DNA of 64,000 bases from Pseudocercospora fijiensis CIRAD86 (taxonomy: Eukaryota > Ascomycota > Dothideomycetes > Mycosphaerellales > Mycosphaerellaceae): contig NW_006921533.1 in NCBI RefSeq assembly GCF_000340215.1, forward strand, positions 2,026,172-2,090,171. The letters are read 5' to 3'. Made by a program: the position numbers and the translations under genes. Under the pieces are notes generated by a model that saw only the letters and a program-made list of their open reading frames with translations, did not search any database and had not been told where the DNA came from. This document shows, one piece after another, positions 12,419 to 23,216 of the stretch. Numbering within the stretch: position 1 is the first letter of the stretch; each line of letters opens with the position of its first letter.

Positions 12419-12955
12419 ATGGCCACAACCACACCACAAAACACGTACAAAGGCTCATGTCTCTGCGGCTCTATCTCCATCGTTCTTACCCTCGATAAAG
12501 ACCTCTACTCCGAACCTAATGGCCATCTCTGCCATTGCCTCAACTGCCGCAAATTCTCCGGGGGTCCTGCCGCCATGTGTTTCATAACACCTACAAAGAC
12601 CGTACAACTTACCGACTCGAAAAAGACACTCAAGGTCTACCAGGATAGCAATACGGGCAGTGGAAGGACCGTGCCTAGGAGCTTCTGTTCTGCATGCGGG
12701 AGTCCTGTCGGATGCGTGCCAACTTTGATGGATGAGAGAGTGAGCATCGTCACTCTCGGTTTGTTTGACAAGGTGCCCGCTCCTTGTTTTGAGGTAGGTC
12801 TAGGTCGAGCACAAACCTGGACGCTTCTATGTGCTGATGCGTTTTGCAAGTGCTATACAAGCCAACGACTGCCTTGGAGCCCGCCTGCTGCTGATGCTGA
12901 GAGGCAGTATCAATTCATCGACGAGGTCATCAATCATGTTCCATCATTAGAATAA
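12419..12955 (+). CDS. GFA/CENP-V family zinc-binding protein
   Basis: The family is named after glutathione-dependent formaldehyde-activating enzyme, but most fungal members have no established substrate. The zinc-ligand cysteines are visible: CLCG near residue 14, CHCLNCRKFSG near 38-48, and FCSACGSP near 89-96. This is the arrangement of a complete GFA domain. The ATG lies in gccaccATGG. A 57-nt stretch at 12794-12850 has a GTAGGT donor, a CTGAT branch-like site and a GCAAG acceptor, and its length is divisible by three. It is probably an intron, although it contains no stop. Removing it joins PCFE to CYTSQRLPW, which reads more like the conserved end of the domain; the protein would then be 159 rather than 178 residues. 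It ends about 120 bp before the convergent cyclophilin gene. Confidence 0.8.
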   Translation: MATTTPQNTYKGSCLCGSISIVLTLDKDLYSEPNGHLCHCLNCRKFSGGPAAMCFITPTKTVQLTDSKKTLKVYQDSNTGSGRTVPRSFCSACGSPVGCVPTLMDERVSIVTLGLFDKVPAPCFEVGLGRAQTWTLLCADAFCKCYTSQRLPWSPPAADAERQYQFIDEVINHVPSLE

Positions 12956-13071
12956 TGAGGCCTGTGTTGACATTCTGTATCGAACCCAAGATTTCAAGTG
13001 GAATCTTTCATCGCTGCTTTGGTCGCCTATACTTGATAGGAAGAGGCTGAAGTGCATTGTCATTCTGTAAT

Positions 13072-14814
13072 TCACCAAGCATCGAAATTGCCAAATCCGC
13101 CGCCCTTCTTGGCCTTCTTGATCGGCGGAGGCTCTGGCTCATCCCACTCACCGACCACCTCATCTTCTTCCGCAGGGGCGCTCTGCTTCATATACTTCCC
13201 AACTCCACCAGCACCGCCACCATTCTCCACCTTGCCGTCTGCTCTGATCCTCTTTCCAGTCCACGTCGTTCGATCATCCTCAGTACCACCCTCCTTCCGT
13301 ATTCTCTCCTTCCGAGCCTCATCCGCTTCTTTCTCGTCTCTCTGCTTCAAAAAGTCCTCGAATGGGTCGACGTACACAACCACATCTTCCATCACGAGGT
13401 CCTGGAGCGGCCGGCTCTTGTCATCCACCTCAACCTTCTCCAGCCGATCCAAGGTATCCAGTCCTTCGACTACTCTGCCGAATATCGTATGTTTGCGATC
13501 CAGGTGCTTCGCTTGCCGATATAGGATGAAGAACTGGCTCGTGTTTGTGTCTTTCCCCTTGTTCGCCATGGAAAGTACGCCCCGTGAGTCATGCACCAGC
13601 GGTCCCTCGAATTCATCGACGAAAGTCTTGCCCCAGCATGACTGTCCGCCTCTTCCGGTGCCTGAGGGGTCACCACCTTGAATCATGAAGTTCTTGATGT
13701 TTCGATGAAAATTGATGCCATTGTAATAACCACGTTTGGCAAGGTGGATGAAGTTCCAAACAGCTTTTGGTGCGTATTCTGGGTACAGCTCAATATTCAT
13801 GGCGCCTAAGTTTGTTGTTATTCGTGCATAGCCTTTCTGCTTGACGCGCTTTGGCTTCAGCATGTATTCCTCATCGGTCATTATAGCTCGCTCAGTCGAA
13901 GTATTTGGTGTCATTCCAGTGCTCGTAAAGGAGGCAGCCGCCAAACCATTCGTATATTGCGCGGCATTGTACGGTGTCGGCTTCGTTGTTCTCGATGACT
14001 TGGCAGTCTCTGCATGTGCTTTACGCGCATTCGCGAGTGCTTGGCCTTCTGTGGAGGGGCTATTCGCAGCTTTTTCTCTGTCGGCTCTCGCTTTCGCAAC
14101 TGCCTCCTTTGCCTTCAGTATCTTTGCTGCTGACCCCAAATTCTGGTCGTTCACTCCAGCACTTCGCTCCGCCTCCTGCTCTGGCGTGAGTGTGCTTTGG
14201 CCGTCCTGCAGATACTTGAACTGGCTCAAGTTCCTTGACTCAATATTTTGAGGATCTTGTAGCGTGATGATATCGCTTCGCTTGAATTCCTCATCGTTGA
14301 GCAGATCCCTCCAGTTCTTGGCCTTGATGTTCAGTCTCTCCACTGTATCATAGCTGAAAACATTCCCTGTCGTTTTGATTCCAACCAGATGTGTGTTGTC
14401 CGTAATCACTTTGAAGGTCACTGGATCCACGAACTCGCCTTCCTCATTCTTCAAGAAATTGAGCTTGATCAAATCTGCACTCTTCAAAGGCTGCCCGTTC
14501 ACCGGGTTTGTGCCGTGCTTGCGAATCCATGGCAGAATGTTCGTCAAGTCGAATATCGTGCCGTCGGCTGTGCATACTGGATGTTCGAATGGTTGGAGCG
14601 ATACGGCGCAAAAATTGAAAGGAAGTCGTTTGAAATTGGCGCCGGCACCAGCGTTCGCAGCCTTCCTCGCATTTGCGCCAGCGCTGGCAGAGAAAGCATC
14701 TTCAGATGACCACTCGCTGTGGGTAATGTAGAGTTTGTCCGTGCCTGTGACCTGTCAGCGCTACGTCAGCGACAACACATGTATATTGAGTGTTCGCGAC
14801 TCACCTTTGCCCAT
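13072..14814 (-). CDS. cyp8: U-box cyclophilin, Cyp8/PPIL2 family
   Basis: A peptidyl-prolyl cis-trans isomerase with an N-terminal U-box, related to human PPIL2 and fission yeast Cyp8, nuclear proteins linked to ubiquitination and the spliceosome. Exon 1 is only 10 nt (14805-14814: ATGGGCAAAG). A 60-nt GTGAGT...CAG intron (14745-14804) follows, then exon 2 (13072-14744), giving 560 residues. The start MGKGTDKLYITHSEW is the family signature. The U-box covers roughly residues 38-110 (VCTADGTIFDL, WIRKHGTNPVNG). A charged coiled middle follows. The cyclophilin domain at about 308-465 contains NFHRNIKNFMIQGGDPSGTG and GVLSMANKGKDTNTSQFFI. The C-terminal tail is acidic, then lysine-rich (IKKAKKGGGFGNFDAW). 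The length is slightly above the approximately 520 residues of relatives because of an Ala/Lys-rich linker. Confidence 0.92.
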
Positions 14815-15029
14815 CTTGAGCGCTCGACACAGCTAGAGAGGTGTGATGTAGAAGTTGTCGTAAAGAGCTTGAAATGATGGAGGTATAGACTTTCGGTTCC
14901 TGCCTGAAGTTCTGCCTGAAATAGATCCGCTAGAACTGGTTCTTAAGGCAACATCGCCTGCCACGTTGGCGCTGCCTCGAGTGCACGACAGACGAAACAA
15001 GCCTCATTTCTGATGATATTAATGTGCTC
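14815..15029. promoter_or_regulatory. cyp8 promoter region and repeat boundary
   Basis: Normal-composition DNA upstream of the minus-strand cyclophilin gene. CpA and TpG are frequent here and become rare after about 15030-15070, which marks the right edge of the three-gene island. No specific element was recognised. Confidence 0.45.
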
Positions 15030-16469
15030 GTTGGTAGAGTAGCTATTAGGCGAAATACAATCTTTAAAGTCATATCTCAGAACGAGTTTGATATAGGTTA
15101 GCGCAAGGAGCGATAGCGAGACTAATATTAGAGATATAAAAACCCTAGCAATAGCAATAGCAATAGTAAGTAGTAAACAATAAAGTCAAATTAGCAATAA
15201 CAATAGCAATAGTAATAGTAATCCCTAGAGATATAAAAACCTTAGTAATAGTAATAGTAATAGTAAATTGTAGATAGTAAAGTTAAATTAGCAATAGTAA
15301 TAGTAATAGTAGTAGTAATCTTAGGAAGAAGTCTACAGTAATAGCAATAGTAGTAGCTATATAGCAATTGCCATTTGTCTAAAGATAGTGTATTCTATAC
15401 TATCTTTACTAGTATATTTCTAAAAATAGTATACTAGTAAAAGTATAGTAATTACTATTTTGCTATTACTCCTACTATTAGTACTATTACTATTTCTTAA
15501 AGATCTCTAGCAATAGTAATAGTAATAGCAATTACTATTTAGTAATTACCATTACCCCAATTTATTATTCACTATAGTAATTACTATTTGCTTATTTGCT
15601 AGGGTTTTTATATCTCTAGCTTAGACTATCTATCTTAAATTCCTAGCCTAAATATAACCCGATTATCTGGATATAAGACGCTCGAATAAGACTAGTCGTA
15701 GGGTAGAGTAGCTAAAAGATATATAAAAATCGTATATCTAAAGAACTTTACCGCTATATAAGCCCTCCTTTTAACTAAATACCTACTATCGACTCGCTTA
15801 TAAAGCTAGACGCGAATTCTAAGTTCTAACGTAATATACTAAATACTCCGAGAGAGGGCATTCTATTACTACTATTTTTTTACTAAAATCGCTATATCTA
15901 TATATCGCGTTGTCTTAAAAATCTAGCTCGAAGGACCCTAGAGAAATTCAGCTTCACTTAGGATAACTAACACACTAACTAGGAAGTGTTGTAGACTACT
16001 ATCGCGTTCTAAGACTAGCAGCTTGCAATGTATTTGTTTTGATTACTAATCGTATATATATCTCGACTACCGAGGCTAGTAAACTTCGATAGCTAAAGGC
16101 TCTTAGACTCTACAGCTATAGGCCTAGGTATCTTTATAATATATATAATGTAGCTATTTATAAGGTTCTAGGAATACGATACTAGTTTTAGAGAATATTA
16201 TAATTTTAGTTTCTATATATATCTATGCCCTAGTTTATAAAGGAAAATTTACTAATCTTATATTTCTTAATTATAGTTATGCTTTTTTAAGTTATATAGT
16301 AGTTTGTTCTAGCTATAGTATATAGTTTAGTAGGGCTTAGTATAAGTACTAGTATCTAAGTAGTAGTTTGCTACTATAACTAGTCTGGACGCGCGCTATT
16401 AATTCCCTTAGACTCTTAGTTAGTAGGCTTTAAATATTTAGTTAAAAATTAAATATATCTATAGCAAAT
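15030..16469. mobile_element. RIP-mutated repeat DNA left of the chromovirus
   Basis: CpA-depleted DNA with no open frame. The first part holds the inverted-repeat element at 15130-15617. The remainder (15618-16469) has the same TA-rich composition but no motif I recognise. It is presumably older repeat sequence into which the chromovirus at 16470 inserted. Confidence 0.5.
15130..15617. repeat. Inverted-repeat element filled with AATAGY hexamers
   Basis: A 21-bp arm at 15130-15150 (agagatataaaaaccctag plus ca) is perfectly repeated in inverse orientation at 15597-15617. A second direct copy of the arm with RIP changes is at 15227-15247. The interior is mostly imperfect tandem caatag/taatag on the left and their complement (actatt) on the right, so the whole 488 bp could fold back on itself. 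It resembles a small non-autonomous element or a hairpin-forming microsatellite. No coding capacity and no convincing target-site duplication were seen. Confidence 0.6.
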
Positions 16470-16669
16470 TGTTAGGACTAAAGAGGTTACACGTAATTGG
16501 CATATAACCGGGCTCGAGTAAAGCTAGGGTCTTAATGCCTTAGGCAGGGCTTAGCGCTTAGCAATAGGCTAACTTGCCTGCCTTCCTCCCTCTCCTCTTA
16601 GCTCCTTATCGAATACTACTTGTACCTACTACTACCCTATCTACCTGCTAATATAACCCTTCTTATACA
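16470..16669 (+). repeat. 5' LTR of the chromovirus
   Basis: 200 bp, nearly identical to 28310-28509 apart from C/T and G/A differences of RIP type. Canonical TG...CA ends are retained here (TGTTAGG...TATACA). Confidence 0.88.
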
Positions 16670-16879
16670 GTATTCGATCTACCCTTTAAGGGCAGTAGCT
16701 AGATAGTCCTTATTTCAAGCTTTTAGCGGTATAGCTACGAACAAGACTAATCTAACTATAGTACGCCCGAAGAACGGGATCTATACGCACTATTCTATCG
16801 AAACAACCGTACTAATTATTAAGCAAGGCCTTCTATACGGCCTATTATACTAAGTTAATCGTACTAGACTAATATCTAC

Positions 16880-18300
16880 TAATTCCGCTATATCCGTATC
16901 TTAGGGGCTAACAATACATTATTAGTATTACCCCCTATTATAATAGCCGGCTTATTACAAAGCAACAACAACCGTGCTACCGCTAGCAGCGCTAGCAACG
17001 ATAACGCTAGTAGCACGGTGCCTACTAAAGTGCCTACTAGAGCACCTGCTAAAGTGCCTCCTACTAAAGAGCCTACCGGAGAGCCTGCTAAAGAAGAACC
17101 TGTAATTCTAGGTAATAATCCGGAATTGCCTATTAGCGACATTCTTAACAACATTGTTAATCGACGATATAGCTAACTAGCCTTTAGCCCTTAACTATTA
17201 GGGAGACTTTAAGAAGCTACTTAAAACAGGCTTACTGCCCTACGTTAAGAACAATAGCTAAGAGATAACCTCCTCGAGCTCCGTCGCCTTTAGGAAGCCC
17301 TAATAACTACTACTAAACTAATAGCAGGACCTTCCTTATTATTAGTCTAGAAGAAGGATGCTAAACTTAAGGACTGCACTATGTTTAATAGCTCTAGTCG
17401 GAAGCAATATAACGACTATATTCGTAACTGTAAGCTTAACTAGCGAAACGCACTAAAGGCTCTTCTAGACGACTATTTATTAGTTGTCTACGCTATATAG
17501 TACATTAATGGCGACCTGAAACGTACCTAGGATAACCATTTTGATTCCCTCGATAATTAGACCGCTATTTAGTAGCAAACCTACAAAACTATTATACTAG
17601 ACACCCTTAGAAACCCTATACTAAGGCAATAATATGCTTAGGACCTATACCTTCGAGCTAAACAAAAGACTAATCAATCGGCTTGTTTATTCGAGGCCTA
17701 TTTAAAGACCCTCGAGGATAACCTTCCGCCTAAGACTAATTCTATATAGATCTCCGAGATACGCCTAAAACTTAGGTAGGAGCTTATCCTCGAATTAAAC
17801 CGTCGCCGCGTATTCGAACAAGCTAATCTAATACGCATTCAATTTGTAGTCGAAGTGGAAATAGCCGAACGGGCTGTTTAGCTCTAATAGCGACTAGAAT
17901 CAAGAATCCGACTAGCTAGTACTAACCGTAGCAACCGTAGTAGCCGCGGAGGAAACTAAGGTTCCTACTAGGACAACAATGCTAATAATAGGAACAGTAA
18001 CGATCGTAGAAGAGGCCGTAGCCGGCGGCTATATAGAGGAGGCCGCGATAGGGGCCGTAGAAGGGGCTCGTATCCCTATAATACTAACCGTTCTGCTAAC
18101 AATAACAATAGCTACGGCAGTCTACTAACCGGGTTAAAGTGCTTCAATTGTAATAGTACTAGCTATCTACTAGGCTAATGCGACAAACCTAAGGACTAGG
18201 CCCGAATTAACCGTACTTCCGCTAAATACCGAAAGTACCTCTTAGCGGCTAACGCTACCCCTATAGGCTAACCTTCGAAAAAAGAGTAAGCGCCGTACTA
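16880..18300 (+). pseudogene. Chromovirus gag remnant with zinc knuckle
   Basis: The plus strand carries a Pro/Thr/Lys/Glu-rich segment (PTKVPTRAPAKVPPTKEP at about 17025-17085), then a capsid-like helical region, an Arg/Gly/Asn-rich basic stretch and a nucleocapsid zinc knuckle at 18140-18181. The knuckle reads C-x2-C-x4-Y-x4-C, with the histidine replaced by tyrosine (CAT to TAT). In-frame stops are TAG or TAA, as expected from RIP of Gln and Trp codons. The gag frame is offset from the pol frame, consistent with a -1 shift, but the junction cannot be defined in mutated sequence. Confidence 0.7.
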
Positions 18301-21300
18301 ACTGTTAGCCTCGTACGGCGTAAGACTATCGACATTGTGCTAGCTATAACACGGTCCTGCCTTATATAGGATACGAAGGGCACTAACTATTAAACTAAGG
18401 TTATGCTAGATCTAGGAAATTCAGTTAGTGCCCTTATTAGCTATCGCCTAGCTAAGCAATTAGACCTTCGACAACTGCCGAGGACTAACCTGCTAACCCT
18501 TGCTTAGTTTAATAACGCTCGGCACTTAACCTATAGGGCCTACTATGTTCCTATAGTTCTAAAGGACGACCTCGGAAATAAACGCCTACTAGACTTTACT
18601 GCCTACGCAGTAGATATAGACAACCTATATAGGGGAGCTACTATTGTTATTAGTAACCCTATTCTTAAGTACTACGCTATAGCTATAGACCTAGGCCTCT
18701 AGAAGTAGCGATTTAGAATCGCTAGGAAAGAGGACATTAAACACATTAATATTAGCGAGTGCCCTAACGATATTAGGGTCCTGTTTATTAGCAACCTAAT
18801 ACCTGCCTTAGCTAATCCGACTGCCGACCTGCTCGGTAGTTATAACGATGAACCTATGCCCCCGAATAGCATAGACCCTAATTAGCTTGCTCGCATACTA
18901 GAGCCTATCCGAGAGACCTATATTAATATGTTTAAATATTACCTAGCATCGACATTGCCTATGTTTAAGGAGACAGATTATAAGATTAATATTATAGAGG
19001 GCAAAGAGGTTCCTTTTAGACTACTCTACAACCTTAGCGAGCGCGAGCTTACTGTATTACGTAAGTACCTAGAAGAAAACCTAGCTAATAGCCGGATACG
19101 GTATAGTAACAGCCCTGCTAGTATACTAATCCTGTTTGTTCTAAAGAAGGATAGTAGCCTACGGTTATACGTTAATTACCGTAGACTTAATACTGTTACT
19201 ATTAAGGACCGCTGTCTACTTCCGCTTATTAATAAGACCCTCGATCGCCTTTCTAGTGCCTACTACTACACTATATTAGACATTAAGGACGCCTATTACC
19301 GCATCCGTATCCGCAAGGGCGATAAATAGAAGATAGCCTTTCGCACTCGTTATAGCTATTTCGAGTACTTAGTTATACTATTTAGGCTAGCTAACGCCCC
19401 TATAACATTCTAGTCCTATATCAATCGGGCCCTTTCGGGCCTATTAGACTACCTTTATATAGTTTACCTAGATAACATCCTAGTTTATATACACTTACCT
19501 AATATTGCGGAGCACTAGGCTATAGTACGTAAGGTCCTCGACCGCCTACGAGCCTATAGACTATATTGCAAGCCTTCTAAATGCGCCTTCGCTACTAAGG
19601 AGGTAGCCTTCCTTAGTTTCATCGTATTAACTAATAGTGTTAAGGCTAATCCTAATCGGATTAAAACAATTACTAAATAGCCTATTCCTACGTCTATTAA
19701 GGAGCTTTAATCGTTCCTCGGCTTCGCTAATTTCTACCGCCGCTTTATTAAGGGCTATTTACGGCATGTAATGCCCCTAACTAAGCTTACTAAAACCAAG
19801 GCTAACCCGTCTAGAGAATTCAAATAGACCGATAAGGCACAAGCCGCTTTTAACGGTCTAAAGAAGCGATTTACTAAAGTCCCCTTATTGCACTATTTTA
19901 TACTAAGCAAGCAGATCCGTATTAAGACTAACGCTTTACAGTTCGCTATATCGGCTATTATATTATAGCAATTAGATAAGGACAATTACTAGCACCTAAT
20001 TGCCTTCTTTTTACGGAAGATAATCGATATAGAGCGTCGATACGAGACCTACGAGTAAGAGCTCTTAGCAATCGTAGAAGCCTTTAAGCATTAGCGCTAC
20101 TATCTCGATAGTATATAGTACACTATTTAGGTCTATATAGACTATAACAACCTCCGTAGTATTACTAAGGTTACTAGGGTTATAGGTCGATAGGCTAGAT
20201 AGGCCGTCTACCTCGCCGGGTTTAATTTTAATATATTATATCGGCTAGGCGTAAGCAACCCTGCTAATAGCCTATCGAGGCGACCTAATTACGATAGCGA
20301 GACCTAACACATCAATTCTTTGTTTCTAACCCTGCAGTATAAGATTGCTATAGCCCGTATTATTAATAAGCAAGCGTAGGATAAGCGGACTTCCGGACCC
20401 CGCGGCGGCAACAAATACTATAGCGGAGTTGTCGTTCTTCTAGTATGCGTTAGAAAGGACGTAGATCGCTCGAGCTATAATAACTCGATTAAGGACATTG
20501 CTATCTATAGTAATAGTCTATATAGCGACAGCACTATAGAAGAGGCTGTAGTAGTTCCGGCTACTAGTGCTATTAGATATATATAATACGTACCTCGTTT
20601 AATAGCGAGGGTACTATTAAATAACCTTACAAATAGGGATAGTTAATCGTTTATAGATAAGCTATTACGTGCTTAGTAGAGGGACGCCTTTGCTATCGAG
20701 CGTATTAATAAGCTTGTAAGTAGGCGGGCGACCCGATCTAGTAAGAGTAATAATAATTAGTCGATCGACGACAAAGGTTACTTAAAGTTTAAGGGCAGAT
20801 ACTATGTCCCCGCTAAACAATCGATTAGACAAGAGCTTTTAAAGAGGCACTATAATAGTAAACTCGCTAGTTACTATAGTATAGAGAGGTCGTACGAGTT
20901 ACTATCGCGTATATACTACTAGCCAAATAGTAAGCAGCATATAAAGGAGTATATACAGACCTGTATAGTATGCTAGCGAGTTAAAGCACTAAAGCACTTA
21001 CTATTTAGCGAGTTGTCTTTACTTCCTGTTCCTAGGAAGCTATTTACTAAGCTTATAATAGACTTTATTATAGGCCTTCCTCCTACTAAGCGTAGGGGTA
21101 GCAAGGATGTATATAATGCTATCCTTATTGTAGTAGATCGATTTACTAAAGGCGCTTAATATATCCCGGTACGCAAAGATTAGACTGCTATTAATATAGT
21201 AGAAGCGCTATAGACTAATATCTTCTATACCTATTAGGGAACCCCTTAGGGGATAGTGTCTAATCGTAGATCGATACTAATATCTTACTATTAGAGCGAG

Positions 21301-22191
21301 ATTTGCTTACAGCTAAGACTAAAGCATCGGCTATTAACAGCCTTCTATCTATAGACTAACGGTTAAACAGAGAGACAGAATGCTACCCTATAGTAGTACC
21401 TGCGCAGTTATATCAACGAGAACCCTAAGGATTAGGTTAATCTCCTATAGCCTATAGAATTCGTATATAACAACAGCGTACACTTATCTACTAAAGTCTC
21501 ACTATGTGTGGCTATAATAGGCTAAAACGCTGCCCTACTATAAGATCTATTTACCTCGCTCGAGGCCGAGCGTAAGGAAAGGGAAGCGCGTTAAGTACTA
21601 GAAACACTAGCGGCAATAGAACGTGTCTAGAAGATGCGAGAAATCTATACTAAGATAGCTAAGAAGCTAACAAGGGCTTAAGAGTACTAAAAGACCTACT
21701 ACGATAAGCGCTATATACTAATAACCTTCAAACAAGGCGATATAGTTATGCTAAGTACTAAGAACCTCCGTATCCGCAAACACCTATCCCCTAATAGTAA
21801 AACAAGGCCTAAGCTCGCGCTAAGATATATTAGCCTATTCCGCATTCGAGAGGCTAAGGGCATATAGGCCTATTAGTTGTAGCTTCTACCTTATTACACT
21901 ATCTATAACACCTTCTATATATCCCTCCTTAAGCCGTACTACCTACGCGAGGGGAATGAAGCCTCTACTAAATACGAAGATATACTGGCGGATAGTAAAG
22001 AGCTATAGTCTGTAGAACGTATCCTGCGGTACCGGACTAGAAAAGGCAAGAAGGAGTACCTATTAAGATAGCAAGGCTATTTACCTAAATAGGACTCGTA
22101 GGAAGCTAAAGGTTCCTTTAAGGACATAACCGAGTTGTTAGATAAGTATTAGACTAGCGTAAAGAACAAGAAGAAGGCTAAAAGCTTATAA
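18300..22191 (+). pseudogene. Chromovirus pol remnant: PR-RT-RH-IN-chromodomain
   Basis: Protease-like sequence lies near 18400-18480 (VMLDLGNSVSALIS). Reverse transcriptase follows at about 18900-19690. An unbroken 133-codon stretch at 18928-19329 contains SSLRLYVNYRRLN and LDIKDAYYRIRI, and its next codon is a TAG that was TGG. The YxDD box at 19462-19476 now reads YLDN. RNase H is at about 19830-20330. Integrase is at about 20770-21700 with its HHCC zinc region (CIVCQRVKA), IIDFIIGLPPTK and TNGQTERQNA; its second catalytic Asp codon has become AAT at 21262-21264. A chromodomain at about 21930-22165 reads SVERILRYRTRKGKKEYLLR and then QGYLP...DS.EA. The last codon is TAA at 22189-22191. Confidence 0.85.
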
Positions 22192-23216
22192 TGTTACTGT
22201 TAAGGCCTAGGACAATGCTACCCCTAGGGTGCTATTAGCTAACTAACTAGAGGCCGGCAAACTAGGATAATAAGACTATACTAGGCGCGCTATAACGCGT
22301 TAACTATTCGCTACTCTTTTAGGGAACTACCTCTTTACTAGCGCACCCTATAAGACCCTTCTCTTAGTACCCCCTTGTTCTGTTAAGATCTCGAGGCCTA
22401 GGCGGTCGGCGGGGATAGCGCGCGCGGATAGTAATAATAATAATAACGACGGCGCGGCCGGCGCGGCTATATTAGTAACAGTGTTGCGGAGTGTGTTATT
22501 AGTTAAAGGAGAAGATTAGAAGCGAGGTAAAGTTAGCGCTAAGACGACTAGCGCCGCTATTGTTAACATTACTTACTATTGTCGCTACGCCTATAGGTAC
22601 AACCTTACCTATACTACGAGCCGAAGCGCACTATACCGGTTAAGTTAAAGGAATAGCTATATTAAAGGTTTAATTAAAACTTTGAGGCTAAGTCAAAACT
22701 TTAAGCCGCTTAAAAGATTAAGTAGACTAATAGACTAACTAACTAAGGGCAAAAACTATAGAGCTAAGCTAGCCGGGGTCGATCTTGCGAATAATAGGTT
22801 ACTCCTCGATCTTTCCGACCCTTTAAGCGAGGCGAACCTCTACTACTGCACTTATAATAGCCTTTACCTATAGAAACTAGAAGAACTAAGTTTTTTAAAA
22901 AGATATAATTAGTTAACACTTAAAGGCTACCAAACCTAACTAATTAGGGCTAGCAAAACTACGATAGTAAACAATAGCCCTCGTAATAATAAGAACAATC
23001 CCTCGTAATAACAAGAATAACCCTCGGAAGCGGACATTTCTAGGTCTTTTAAGAGTAGACGCAAAGAACTTAGTACGACATTACTTAGAGCGGGGGCAGG
23101 GCTGCAATACCTCGTACGTCTACCTATTATAGTAGGGAAGACGCGCTTATATTATAATTAGTCGAAGGCCCTTAATTCTTATAGATATATATTACTTTAT
23201 AGTTTATTATATATAG
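22192..23216. other. Chromovirus 3' untranslated region up to the LINE
   Basis: About 1 kb of RIP-mutated DNA after the pol stop, with no coding features. It would normally lead to the polypurine tract and 3' LTR, but is cut by the LINE insertion. The target-site copy gtttattatatatag occupies 23202-23216. Confidence 0.5.

Noticed and set aside
16888..17154. Minus-strand hydrophobic small protein
   Set aside because: Antisense of the Pro/Thr/Lys-rich chromovirus gag segment.
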